64,000 bases of DNA, from positions 1,922,001 through 1,986,000 of the forward strand of contig NZ_MASR01000001.1 in NCBI RefSeq assembly GCF_001758195.1, written 5' to 3'. Numbering within the stretch: position 1 is the first letter of the stretch; each line of letters starts with the position of its first letter. The translations under genes were made by a program, and so were the position numbers. This DNA comes from Pseudohongiella acticola. Its GTDB lineage: Bacteria > Pseudomonadota > Gammaproteobacteria > Pseudomonadales > Pseudohongiellaceae. Below the pieces are notes generated by a model. That model did not search any database, was not told the origin of the DNA, and was given only the letters and a program-made list of their open reading frames with translations. Shown here piece by piece: positions 17,672-25,993 of the stretch.

Positions 17672-18367
17672 TTACAGAACGGCGTCGGCATCCGCTTTGG
17701 CATTGGCATCGACAATCTGGCCGTCGAGCAGACGCACCACCCGTGTGCCGTAGGCCGCGTAGTGTTCCGAGTGCGTGACCATGATGACGGTAGCGCCTTC
17801 CTGGTTCAGCTCTTTCAACAGCGCCATGACCTCGTCACCATTTTTTGTATCCAGGTTACCGGTTGGTTCGTCCGCCAGCAGAACTTTGGGGTTGGTCACG
17901 ATGGCACGAGCGATGGCAACACGTTGCTGCTGACCACCTGATAACTGCTGGGGATAATGTTTGCTGCGATGATCGATGGCAACTCGTTTAAGCACCTTTT
18001 CCACGCGAGCCTTGCGCTCGTCAGCGGGTACCTTTTGATATAACAGCGCCAGGTCTACGTTTTGTGCCACGGTGAGCTCATCGATCAGATTGAAGCTCTG
18101 AAAGATCACCCCGATATTGGCTTTGCGGATACTGGCGCGCTGCGACTCATTGTAGCCGGCCAGGTCTTCGTCGTTGAAATAATAGTGACCACTGCTCGGC
18201 GTATCCAGCAGCCCGAGCATATTCAGCAGTGTAGACTTGCCACAACCGGACGGGCCCATGATGGAGACAAACTCGCCTTTTTCCACGGTCATGCTGATGT
18301 CATCCAGCGCGGCGGTTTCGATATCTTCGGTTCGGTGTACCTTGCAAATATTCTCGAGCTTAATCAT
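17672..18367 (-). CDS. MacB/LolD-type ABC transporter ATPase
   Basis: The 231-residue protein is a complete ABC ATPase: Walker A GPSGCGKSTLLN (about 40), Q loop GVIFQSFNLI, signature LSGGQQQRVAIARAI and Walker B VLLADEPTGNLD. Its type is that of LolD/MacB/FtsE transporters. It lies between the adaptor gene (30 bp) and the permease gene (52 bp), on the same strand, so all three form one export machine. Confidence 0.95.
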   Translation of the reverse strand: MIKLENICKVHRTEDIETAALDDISMTVEKGEFVSIMGPSGCGKSTLLNMLGLLDTPSSGHYYFNDEDLAGYNESQRASIRKANIGVIFQSFNLIDELTVAQNVDLALLYQKVPADERKARVEKVLKRVAIDHRSKHYPQQLSGGQQQRVAIARAIVTNPKVLLADEPTGNLDTKNGDEVMALLKELNQEGATVIMVTHSEHYAAYGTRVVRLLDGQIVDANAKADADAVL

Positions 18368-18396
18368 GGTCTGCGTTCCCTGGTGTCACACTTTAG

Positions 18397-19656
18397 TTAT
18401 TGACTTAGCTGCACACGATCGGCTTCAGCAATGGCGCCATACCCGGAGGTAATCACCCGCTCGCCCGCGCTCAGACCGTCCCTTACTTCGATAAACCGGT
18501 TGTTGCGTCGACCCACACTGATATCCCGACGATAGGCGTTCTCGCCGGCGTCATCCAACACAAAGACCCAGTTGCCACCGGTCTCCTGCACAAAACTGCC
18601 AACCGGTAACAACAGGGTTTCCTGTGGACTGCCCAGCACCAGCTCCAATTGCAGGGTTTGACCGCGACGAAGATTCTCCGGCACGTCAGTGTCAAAAATC
18701 AGATCGACTGTGAAAAGCCCGCTGGTGATTTCCGGGTAAACCTTGTCAACCACCACACTGTAGTTGCTGCCGGCCAGCTGGAAGCGTGCACTCTGTCCTG
18801 GTGCCACCCGGGACACGTAAAATTCATCAACCTGGGCGGCAATCTTGTACTGGTTGACCACATCAATCTGACCCAGGCGCTCACCGTTGATTTTGCTTTC
18901 ACCAATCTGTACAGGCATTGAGGTCAGTTGTCCGGTAATGGGCGCACGCACCAACAGGCTCTCAAAGCTGCTTTGAGACAGGGCCAGGTTCTCTTCCAGC
19001 TTCTCGATCTGCTGGGCTATCTGTAACTGGCGATCCTGACGAATGCGATCCTCCAGCGCCTGACGAGCTTCGGTGTTGGCGAGCAGGCGCCGGTTAAACT
19101 CAAGGTCATCAATAATAACGTCAAAATTTTCCTGTGATATCAGCCGCTCAGCCACCAATTCCTGCTGCCTGCGCATCTGACGCTCCAGGGTGATAATACG
19201 GTACTCCAGATTGATAATCTCTCGCTCGGTGCTGAGCTGGGTGGTCTCGAGGCCGTTGGCAATATTGGTAAGGTTGTTGAGCTGTTCGGTGATGGCGGTA
19301 TCGTTGCCGGCGACGCTCAGACGCAGAGAGGTGTTGCTAAGCTGCAGCAATGGTTGACCGGCCTCGACAAAAGCCCCTTCCTCAACAAAGATGCGCTCTA
19401 CGACACCGCCGTTAACGGCGTCCAGAAACACGCTGTTCAGCGGTTGAACGGTGCCCCTGACCGACACCACGTCTTCCAGCGTGCCCATTTGCACATTGCT
19501 GATGATCAATTGATTGAGGGGAACACGTGCGGTACGGACTGACGCATTGCTTATCGCCTGGTACACAAACCAGATCACGGCACAGGCGACAACAAGCGCT
19601 ATTGCCCATTGCCACCAGGGTCGGCCCTGCTTCTGGATAACCTTATCCATCGCCAT
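18397..19656 (-). CDS. HlyD/MacA-type periplasmic adaptor subunit
   Basis: The 419-residue protein has one N-terminal membrane helix (about 16-35), a lipoyl-like half motif (VERIFVEEGAFVEAGQPLLQL), a long coiled-coil hairpin (about 115-225), a second lipoyl half (FESLLVRAPITGQL) and beta-barrel and membrane-proximal domains (about 255-415). It should bridge the inner-membrane ABC permease and an outer-membrane TolC-like channel, which is not encoded here. It heads the operon; repeats and a palindrome in the long upstream region suggest regulated expression. Confidence 0.92.
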   Translation of the reverse strand: MAMDKVIQKQGRPWWQWAIALVVACAVIWFVYQAISNASVRTARVPLNQLIISNVQMGTLEDVVSVRGTVQPLNSVFLDAVNGGVVERIFVEEGAFVEAGQPLLQLSNTSLRLSVAGNDTAITEQLNNLTNIANGLETTQLSTEREIINLEYRIITLERQMRRQQELVAERLISQENFDVIIDDLEFNRRLLANTEARQALEDRIRQDRQLQIAQQIEKLEENLALSQSSFESLLVRAPITGQLTSMPVQIGESKINGERLGQIDVVNQYKIAAQVDEFYVSRVAPGQSARFQLAGSNYSVVVDKVYPEITSGLFTVDLIFDTDVPENLRRGQTLQLELVLGSPQETLLLPVGSFVQETGGNWVFVLDDAGENAYRRDISVGRRNNRFIEVRDGLSAGERVITSGYGAIAEADRVQLSQ

Positions 19657-19740
19657 ATTGTTATTCCATTATTCTTGTTCTGTGCCGTTCGATGCGGACG
19701 GCTAACGATAATTCAATTATTAACGGAGCTCAACCTTGAG

Positions 19741-19756
19741 TGTTAAATTATTAACA
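19741..19756. promoter_or_regulatory. inverted repeat, possible operator of the ABC efflux operon
   Basis: TGTTAA-ATTA-TTAACA is a 6-bp inverted repeat with a 4-bp spacer, 85 bp upstream of the adaptor gene's start. A second copy of the right half (AATTATTAAC) occurs at about 19712. It is a plausible regulator site; no regulator gene sits next to the operon. Confidence 0.35.
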
Positions 19757-19777
19757 TTCCGGCAGCGCCACGGCCTG

Positions 19778-19804
19778 TTGTACCTGTTGTACCTTTTGTA
19801 CTTG
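19778..19804. repeat. three tandem 9-bp repeats (TTGTACCTG-like)
   Basis: Three back-to-back 9-mers, TTGTACCTG, TTGTACCTT and TTGTACTTG, lie 120-150 bp upstream of the adaptor gene. The spacing of about one helical turn per repeat is typical of sites for cooperatively binding regulators. The rest of the 367-bp gap between 19657 and 20023 is AT-rich and shows no gene except the ribosome site of the DUF3309 gene. Confidence 0.45.
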
Positions 19805-20023
19805 CAGCAATATCCGGGCCAGATATTAAATTATCGAAAATACAATGGCCTACGAAAATTCAAGGAATGGAAAGCCACTCAATGGTAGCGAAAGTGAATA
19901 AGTAGTGGCGAAACGGGAACAATTTGCGACTCATCAACAACCCGCCATTTGAACGATTTCGTTGGACGGAACATCGGGATTAGTGTCAACTAGCTGGACA
20001 GTTACTACAAGGAGTAGTTGAAA

Positions 20024-20182
20024 ATGAGCGTTGGAACGATTCTCTTGATTGTGCTTGTTCTTATACTGGTAGGGGCGCTTCCGGCATGGCCGCACAGCCG
20101 AAGCTGGGGTTATGCACCAACCGGCGTCCTGGGGACGGTACTGGTAATCGTGCTGATTCTGGTGCTTCTCGGCAGAGTGTAG
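20024..20182 (+). CDS. DUF3309 family miniprotein
   Basis: A 52-residue, almost wholly hydrophobic protein, MSVGTILLIVLVLILVGALP followed by a short WPHSRSWGY linker and a second helix ending in LLGRV. This matches DUF3309, a family of tiny two-helix membrane proteins of unknown function that are common in proteobacteria and often stress-related. AGGAG lies 11 bp before the ATG. It is oriented away from the efflux operon and convergent with the DksA-like gene. Confidence 0.85.
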   Translation: MSVGTILLIVLVLILVGALPAWPHSRSWGYAPTGVLGTVLVIVLILVLLGRV

Positions 20183-20221
20183 TCGGAACGGGTCGGCAGG
20201 GCCGGTATCAGCCGAGAAGTA

Positions 20222-20488
20222 TTATCTCAGTTGACTGTCCTTGCTGCCCCGGCGATTGAGGCCCGGGGCTTGAGACGCCTCTTCTTCAAGCGCCGACTGG
20301 CAGCTGATGCACAATTGCACACCAGGGATGGCCTTGCGCCGTGCCTCGGGAATTTTATTGCCGCACTCCTCGCACAGCCTGGCACTTTTGCCATGTGTCA
20401 GCCCCTGACGAGCGCGCTCGACAGCTTCTTCAACACTGGCATCTATCTGATCCTGTACGGCGCCATCGCGCGACCAGCCACCGGCCAT
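20222..20488 (-). CDS. DksA/TraR-type C4 zinc-finger protein
   Basis: The 88-residue protein has MAGGWSRDGAVQDQI at its start and the zinc finger CEECG...CISCQ (about 38-62), as in the small YbiI-like DksA/TraR family. It lacks the long coiled coil of DksA, so a direct role on RNA polymerase is uncertain. The ATG at 20488 has GGAG at good spacing; six residues of upstream frame were left out. It is 30 bp behind the FkbM gene on the same strand and may be co-transcribed. Confidence 0.88.
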   Translation of the reverse strand: MAGGWSRDGAVQDQIDASVEEAVERARQGLTHGKSARLCEECGNKIPEARRKAIPGVQLCISCQSALEEEASQAPGLNRRGSKDSQLR

Positions 20489-20518
20489 GAGTATTCTCCA
20501 ACACAACGCTGACCCATA

Positions 20519-21286
20519 TTAGTCCTCACCGGGCCTGTCATCAACCAGCCGGGCATACACATCGCCGCTGCCATCACGTACCTGACCAAGGTGCTGGCTC
20601 ATGTCCCCGGCCGACAGCCAGCTCCCGAACTGCAGTCGGTGTGTTTCGCCAGGCGCCAGGTTGTACTGGTATTGACCCAGTTCTTCCAACCGGCTGATAC
20701 AGGCCAGCGCCATGTCGATGGCAGCGGGGATATATTCAAAGGACAGCGCCGCCAGTGGCCGGGACAAGCCCTGCAGCACAGCCAGTTCAAAGCCTTCGAC
20801 ATCAATTTTGCAGAAACGTGGTTCTCCCCAGGTGTCAATCAGGTCATCCAGCGTGGTCACCGGCACTGTTACCTGCCGGTCCCACTGCACCTTGCTGAAC
20901 GAGGCGTCCTGTTGCACGCGCGCGATCCAGTCCTGCGACAGGGTAGTGACCGTCGGTGTGCGAGTGCTGATGTGCAGCGTTGCTTCACCGGGCTGGGCGC
21001 CGACGGCTTTTTCTTCCAGAATGATGGCGACATCTTTGCCATAACGGCGCTGCAGGGTCTGCATGAACAACGGTTGCGGTTCCATGGCCACCACCCGGGC
21101 CCCCAGCGTACGCCAGGCCATCAACCGGTTGCCAACATGGGCGCCCACTTCAAAGCACAGATCATCACGCTGGATAAACTGGCCATAAAGTCGGCGCATG
21201 CGTGCCTGTCGGCCGGGAATGCCGTAGTACATCAGCAAGGATCGCCACAGACCCAAACGTGCCCGCCAGCCTGGTGTTGCTGTCAC
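20519..21286 (-). CDS. FkbM-family SAM-dependent methyltransferase
   Basis: The start is set at a GTG (21286) that overlaps the TGA of the upstream gene (GTGA) and has AGGAGG 7 bases before it; a longer frame (to 21355) would need no ribosome site. The 255-residue protein has the SAM-binding loop LCFEVGAHVGN, the acidic end of strand 2 (VVAMEPQP), and CKIDVEGFELAVLQGL, the FkbM hallmark. FkbM enzymes O-methylate sugars or polyketides. Coupling with the sulfatase-like membrane enzyme suggests modification of a surface glycan, but this is inference. Confidence 0.88.
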   Translation of the reverse strand: MTATPGWRARLGLWRSLLMYYGIPGRQARMRRLYGQFIQRDDLCFEVGAHVGNRLMAWRTLGARVVAMEPQPLFMQTLQRRYGKDVAIILEEKAVGAQPGEATLHISTRTPTVTTLSQDWIARVQQDASFSKVQWDRQVTVPVTTLDDLIDTWGEPRFCKIDVEGFELAVLQGLSRPLAALSFEYIPAAIDMALACISRLEELGQYQYNLAPGETHRLQFGSWLSAGDMSQHLGQVRDGSGDVYARLVDDRPGED

Positions 21287-22908
21287 TGCAAGCCCTCCTG
21301 CTGCCTGTTGGAAAATGCTTCGATGAACTGATCGCGCAGCCGATCCATACGCCATACCGGCGCATCGTCATCAGGCAACAGACCCGGCTGCCATTGCCAG
21401 TCTGCGACCGCCTCAATGACGGCAGGGTCATGTGCAAGCAGATGCACGGGCACCTGTTTGTCCTCGCTGTCTCCGGTAATAAAAGGCGCTGCCGGATGAT
21501 CGCCCAATACCATGACCACCAGATCTTCATCACCATATTCCTGAACGTAGGACACCAGGGTCTGCAACATATATTCAATTGATTGCCGGTAATGGTCACG
21601 AATACTGTCAACATCAGCCCAGACCTCTTCCGGGCTGAGCCCGGATTGCGCCTGAATATCAAAGGCCCGGCCATCGCCCACTTGTTCCCAGGGCAGTAAC
21701 TGCGCCACTGGGGTCCAGGGTGCATGCGAGGAAATCAGCGCCAGCTCTGCCATGACTGGACGCCGGATGCCATCGCCGCGCTCGCGCTCATGCAGCGCGG
21801 ACCACACGTACTGGTCGGGCATGGTGACCCAATTAAAAGGCAGGCCCTGGTAGCCAAAATTGTGTGCGTCGTAAATTTTGTCATAACCGTAATAACCACC
21901 CTCTGGCCAAACCAGACTGATAGCAGGCATGGCTGCAACGGTGCGCCAACCGGCATCACGAAACAGACGGTTAAGGGTCGCACGCTGACTGATGACGAGA
22001 CTTTGATAGCGGGTTTCGCTGTCAATCCAGGCACCGGAAAGCGCTGAGGCGTGCGCCAGCCAGCTCAGCCCACCGACGGTGGGTGCAGTCAGGAACGCGC
22101 TACGCATATGGACACCGTCAGCCGCCAGTGATGATTGCGCCTGACTCAGCGTTGCCCGCACGGAATCAGCAAATGGCTCGCGCTCAAGCAAGGCCCGACC
22201 ATAGGATTCAGCGAACACAATGTAGACATCCTTGCCTTGCAGACGGCCGAACAGGCCTGCGCCGGAGCGACCGCTCCATTCATCTTCGTTCACGATGGCG
22301 GCAAATTGACGAATATCGCGAACACTGAACACCGTTTGCTGCCCGTGCAGTACGAGTTGATCCCAGGCAAATGTGCCCGTGCGCCGCCACCCCGACATGT
22401 CGAGACTTATGCCCACCAGCAACAGGGTGACTAACACAGCGCCTGCCAGGCGCGGTGCTTTTCGAAGGCAGTGTTGGATACGTCGAAGCGTGACATAGGC
22501 CAGCCAGCACAACAGCCCCGCCGCCACCGCGAGCATCAGTCCTACGGCCAGCGCCGCAAAATCACCGAGCACGCCGGTCAGCAGGCGACTGCCATCGGCC
22601 AACAGATTACTGTCAAACACCAGATTGAACGGCCGGGCAAAGATTTCATGGGTGACCAGGTCTGACCCGCGCAGCAATACAGCCAATCCCAGCAGCACGG
22701 TCAATACCCAGCGACACAGATCGCCGGCACGGCCGGGCACCAGCAACAGCAGACCGATGACCATGAACTCCAGCGGCAGGAAAACGAACGCCTGAGGACT
22801 GATCCAGACCAGTCGATTGGGCAGGGTTAGCGCCACAAACAAGCCGACAAAGGCGGTCAGTGTCAGGACTTGGCGGGCAGTTGGAAGGTAACGCAATTTG
22901 AGGGCCAT
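21283..22908 (-). CDS. sulfatase-like membrane enzyme (LTA synthase/phosphoethanolamine transferase fold)
   Basis: The start is placed at the ATG at 22908 (541 residues). Four to five N-terminal helices (to about 175) are followed by an alkaline-phosphatase-fold domain: DVYIVFAESYGR (metal site), TAPTVGG with the likely Thr nucleophile, SSHAPW and LGDHP near the C-terminus. Enzymes of this group transfer phosphoglycerol or phosphoethanolamine to surface glycans or lipids in the periplasm. The C-terminal residues are translationally coupled to the FkbM methyltransferase gene. The substrate is unknown. Confidence 0.8.
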   Translation of the reverse strand: MALKLRYLPTARQVLTLTAFVGLFVALTLPNRLVWISPQAFVFLPLEFMVIGLLLLVPGRAGDLCRWVLTVLLGLAVLLRGSDLVTHEIFARPFNLVFDSNLLADGSRLLTGVLGDFAALAVGLMLAVAAGLLCWLAYVTLRRIQHCLRKAPRLAGAVLVTLLLVGISLDMSGWRRTGTFAWDQLVLHGQQTVFSVRDIRQFAAIVNEDEWSGRSGAGLFGRLQGKDVYIVFAESYGRALLEREPFADSVRATLSQAQSSLAADGVHMRSAFLTAPTVGGLSWLAHASALSGAWIDSETRYQSLVISQRATLNRLFRDAGWRTVAAMPAISLVWPEGGYYGYDKIYDAHNFGYQGLPFNWVTMPDQYVWSALHERERGDGIRRPVMAELALISSHAPWTPVAQLLPWEQVGDGRAFDIQAQSGLSPEEVWADVDSIRDHYRQSIEYMLQTLVSYVQEYGDEDLVVMVLGDHPAAPFITGDSEDKQVPVHLLAHDPAVIEAVADWQWQPGLLPDDDAPVWRMDRLRDQFIEAFSNRQQEGLQ

Positions 22909-23126
22909 CGTTGTTGTGTCAGTGACAGAATACGCAGTGTACCCCATGCTGGACCATGTCGTATCTGCACAACTGACCCCACACCGCAAAATAAGGCGAC
23001 ATACGTTTACCAGAAGCGATAGATGCTATACTGCTGACAACTTGTCAGCGCTGATGTTTGACCTCTCGTCTCAATCAGCCGCACCGCACACTCTTTAACT
23101 CGTTAAACTCCCTCAGGAAACCTCAT

Positions 23127-24314
23127 ATGAGACCACGCTACCAGCTACTGACCGCGCTATTTGCCATTCACATGACGGGCGCTGGATTCGTGCATGCGCA
23201 GGGTCGTCCAACGCCCTATCCGTTGCCGGATACACCAGTGGCACTGGCCACTGCTAATGCGGAGATGACTGCCACCGTCATCGCCCAGGGCATTCCCCGG
23301 CCGTTCGGATTTGAGGTTCTGACCAATGGCGACATCCTGATCACCGATCGTTACACCCCGGCGCTACGCGTGATTCGCAACGACGTGCTTGATCCGCAGC
23401 CGCTTGGCGGACTGCCTGAGATCCGCACCGGCTTCCATTCCGGATTGCTGGATGTCATTGCGCATCCGCAATTTGCTGACAACGGCTGGATTTATCTCAC
23501 TTACCACACCGCGCTGGCCAGCGACGGCGAGTATGCCATCACCTTGGGCCGTGGTCGCTATGACGGCAGCAACGAACTGAAGGATTTTGAGCAGCTCTTC
23601 ATTGGCACGCCGATGACCATTTCCGGTGGCTCCCGTATGGTGTTTGCCCATGACGGCACACTCTTCATTACCGTTGGCGGCGCCATGGACAGACGCCCCC
23701 TGGCGCAGGATCTGACGCGACTGGAAGGCAAAGTACTGCGGCTGAACGATGATGGCAGTGTGCCGGCGGATAACCCCTTTGTCGATCAGGCCGATGTTCG
23801 ACCGGAGATCTATTCGTACGGTCACCGCGACCAGTATGCCGTTGCCATTCATCCCGTCACCGGTGAACTGTTTCACGCCGAACTGGGTCCATTGGGCGGC
23901 GATAAGCTCAACGTCATCAAGGCCGGTGGTAACTACGGTTGGCCGCTGTATGGTTATGGCAGTTACAACGATGGCGAGCCCATGAAGAAACTGCCCCAGG
24001 AAGGGTTTGAGTCTGCGCTGCTGATCTGGCAACCGGGTATTGTGCCTTCCGGCCTGATGTTCTACACCGGCGATGCATTTCCCCAGTGGCAGGGCAACAT
24101 GCTCACAGGCAGCATTCAGCGAGGACGCCTGCCTGGCAGCGGCGGCCTGGAGCGCATCGTGTTCAACGAAAACATGTGGGAACTGCAGCGCGAAACCATG
24201 GCAACGGAATTGCACCAGCGTATCCGCGATGTCGCGCAAGGGTCAGATGGATCTATTTATCTGCTGACCGAAGAAGATAACGGCGCCGTGATCAAACTGC
24301 AACCAGCGCAATAA
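23127..24314 (+). CDS. PQQ-dependent sugar dehydrogenase-like exported protein
   Basis: A 395-residue protein with a signal peptide (to about residue 25, HAQG) and a six-bladed beta-propeller of the glucose/sorbosone dehydrogenase type (YliI/Asd): HSGLLDVIAHPQF, GGSRMVFAHDGTLFITVGG, YGHRDQYAVAIHP, GGDKLNVIKAGGNYGWPLY. Such enzymes oxidise aldose sugars in the periplasm with pyrroloquinoline quinone. The ATG at 23127 was preferred over an upstream one because only it gives a signal peptide at the N-terminus. No PQQ synthesis genes are present in the window. Confidence 0.9.
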   Translation: MRPRYQLLTALFAIHMTGAGFVHAQGRPTPYPLPDTPVALATANAEMTATVIAQGIPRPFGFEVLTNGDILITDRYTPALRVIRNDVLDPQPLGGLPEIRTGFHSGLLDVIAHPQFADNGWIYLTYHTALASDGEYAITLGRGRYDGSNELKDFEQLFIGTPMTISGGSRMVFAHDGTLFITVGGAMDRRPLAQDLTRLEGKVLRLNDDGSVPADNPFVDQADVRPEIYSYGHRDQYAVAIHPVTGELFHAELGPLGGDKLNVIKAGGNYGWPLYGYGSYNDGEPMKKLPQEGFESALLIWQPGIVPSGLMFYTGDAFPQWQGNMLTGSIQRGRLPGSGGLERIVFNENMWELQRETMATELHQRIRDVAQGSDGSIYLLTEEDNGAVIKLQPAQ

Positions 24315-24325
24315 ACACGATTGAC

Positions 24326-24350
24326 TGGCGCGCTGTGCACCGGCGCGCCA
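24326..24350. terminator. GC-rich hairpin after the sugar dehydrogenase gene
   Basis: TGGCGCGC / GCGCGCCA (8-bp arms, 9-nt loop) lies 12 bp after the stop codon. There is no U-tract, so it could be a terminator or an mRNA 3' stabiliser. Confidence 0.35.
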
Positions 24351-24375
24351 CCTTAACACTTCCTGGAGAGTGCAT

Positions 24376-24765
24376 ATGCAAGATGCAAACAATAAACGTC
24401 GAATAGCTGCCTGGGTACTGGTTGTGCCGGCAACACTGTTTTTACTGATGGCGGGCACAACCAAAGTCCTGGGGGCCAATCCGCTGGCCAGTATCGATGC
24501 GATGGCGCCGTGGGTGTTCTGGATCGGTCTTGGTGAAGTAACTGCGGCGGTTCTTTACGCCGTGCCAAGAACATCAATCATCGGCGTGCTGTTCCTGAGT
24601 GCGCATCTGGGTGGCGCCATTCTGTTTCACATTATCAGAGGCGAAAATTTTGTTGGCCCCGTGCTGACCAGTTTCTGGTTTCAGTCACTGCTGCTCGTCA
24701 GCGTCTGGGTCGTGGTTTTGCTGCGTTACCCGGTAATCGTCAGGCTTGTCACTCAGGGCAAGTAA
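24376..24765 (+). CDS. small four-helix membrane protein (DoxX-like)
   Basis: The 129-residue protein has four hydrophobic segments, with a small-residue-rich loop (LMAGTTKVLGANPLAS) after the first and GLGEVTAAVLYAVPRTSIIG in the middle, as in DoxX/DUF4345-like proteins. Function is unknown. The ATG at 24376 follows TGGAG; an upstream GTG is two codons earlier. It is convergent with and overlaps the RidA gene by 17 bp. Confidence 0.65.
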   Translation: MQDANNKRRIAAWVLVVPATLFLLMAGTTKVLGANPLASIDAMAPWVFWIGLGEVTAAVLYAVPRTSIIGVLFLSAHLGGAILFHIIRGENFVGPVLTSFWFQSLLLVSVWVVVLLRYPVIVRLVTQGK

Positions 24766-25138
24766 GCCGTGCTGTGACTTCAATTTCTATTTTCATTTTG
24801 TCGTCCAGCAAGCCAGCTTCGATCATCATGGCTGCTGGACGAACCTGACCAAGGTGTTTCTTCAGTACAGGCCAGCAAGGTTCAAAATCCGTTTTATCGG
24901 GCAGCACGTAGGTGACTCGGACGATGTCCGACAGATCGCTGCCTGCCTCCTGCAACGCTTTTTGAATATTCAGGAAACATTGCTCGGTCTGTTCAACAAC
25001 GTTGTCCGAAATCGTCATGTTATCGTAGTTATAGCCTGTGGTTCCGGAGACAAAAACGTAGTCTCCGTCCACCACAGCTCTTGAATACCCGATCATGGCT
25101 TCGAAGTCAGAGCCACTGGAAATCAATTTTCGACTCAT
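24749..25138 (-). CDS. RidA/YjgF/UK114-family protein
   Basis: The 129-residue protein is of the YjgF/RidA fold: VVDGDYVFVSGTTG, NVVEQTEQCFLNIQKALQEAG, VRVTYVLPDKTDF, MMIEAGLLDDKMKIEIEVTA, where the usual catalytic Arg of enamine deaminases (RxA/RPAxT) is represented by RPAAM. RidA hydrolyses reactive imines/enamines such as 2-aminoacrylate. The ATG at 25138 was preferred to the TTG at 25153, which would abut the upstream stop codon. It follows the hydrolase gene on the same strand with 15 bp between. Confidence 0.88.
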   Translation of the reverse strand: MSRKLISSGSDFEAMIGYSRAVVDGDYVFVSGTTGYNYDNMTISDNVVEQTEQCFLNIQKALQEAGSDLSDIVRVTYVLPDKTDFEPCWPVLKKHLGQVRPAAMMIEAGLLDDKMKIEIEVTARLTCPE

Positions 25139-25153
25139 CAATATCCCATCCAA

Positions 25154-25993
25154 TTAGTCTGTCTGTATTGTCCATCTTTCATCTTCGCACAGCACACAAC
25201 CGTCACCTTCAAACATGCGGGCGGCCTGGTCGTCACCGCGCAGATGCATTCTTAACCAGGCCGTCATTACGCCCCGGTAACTGCCGCCAGTCTGCATCGG
25301 CGCCAGGTGAGTGGCTCCGCGCAGCGTCAACCAGGTTACCGGCACATCGGTGTTTTCGTAGATCGGCTTCTGGTGTGTTTCGGGTGGCGAAGTGACATCC
25401 TCGGCACCCGACAACAGCAACATGGGGCCATGTTGCCCACGCACGGCGGTCGGATTGAACTGCACGCCCTGAATGTACGGCTGTAGCGCAACCACTGTGT
25501 TAATGCGCATGTCGCGGCCCAGGTAGATGGCGCCCTCACCGCCCTGCGAATGCCCGGCAACCCCGATGCGCGCGGGATCCAGTCGTCCCTGAAACGGACC
25601 GCGCTCACTGTTCAGGTTGAGCGCGACATCCAGGCAACGGCTCATGTCACGACCGCTACCCGGATTTGGCGTCATGGCGGCAACCACAACAAAACCGTGA
25701 CTGGCCCAGTGTTCCAACAGATCGCGATAGGCGGCCGGGCTGGTGCCTGTACCATTGCCCCAGATAATAATGGGGTGACGACCATAATCCATATTGATGG
25801 GATGGAAAATGCGGCAATGGCGCCCGCCCTGTGTTACGTCCACACCGGCGTAAGGACCGGGATCAAAAAAGGATTGATGCAGCGCCTGGTTATCCAGATA
25901 GGGCGCCGGCGCCACTGCGCACGCCACAAGCATCGATAAAACCAGAGATGCCAATATTGCGTGCGTCCCGACACTTACCGGTTTGTCAGGCAT
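25154..25993 (-). CDS. alpha/beta-hydrolase lipoprotein (cutinase/PET-hydrolase-like)
   Basis: The 279-residue protein starts with a lipobox (LSMLVAC, Cys about 26), so it is membrane-anchored. The alpha/beta-hydrolase core shows a nucleophile elbow GHSQGGEGAI, an acid in SGAEDVTSPP and a catalytic His in RGATHLAP, as in polyester hydrolase, cutinase and chlorophyllase-like enzymes. Two Cys pairs (CLDVAL; C-terminal VLCEDE) could bond. Substrate unknown. It overlaps the diguanylate cyclase gene stop by 8 bp; AGGAAG precedes its ATG. Confidence 0.82.
   Translation of the reverse strand: MPDKPVSVGTHAILASLVLSMLVACAVAPAPYLDNQALHQSFFDPGPYAGVDVTQGGRHCRIFHPINMDYGRHPIIIWGNGTGTSPAAYRDLLEHWASHGFVVVAAMTPNPGSGRDMSRCLDVALNLNSERGPFQGRLDPARIGVAGHSQGGEGAIYLGRDMRINTVVALQPYIQGVQFNPTAVRGQHGPMLLLSGAEDVTSPPETHQKPIYENTDVPVTWLTLRGATHLAPMQTGGSYRGVMTAWLRMHLRGDDQAARMFEGDGCVLCEDERWTIQTD

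Noticed and set aside
20591-21331. 246-residue + strand frame opposite the FkbM gene
   Set aside because: No recognisable motif, no ribosome site; the FkbM frame is clearly coding.
24326-24350. GC-rich inverted repeat as an attachment or recombination site
   Set aside because: It lies just after a stop codon, has no second copy and fits a transcript end better.
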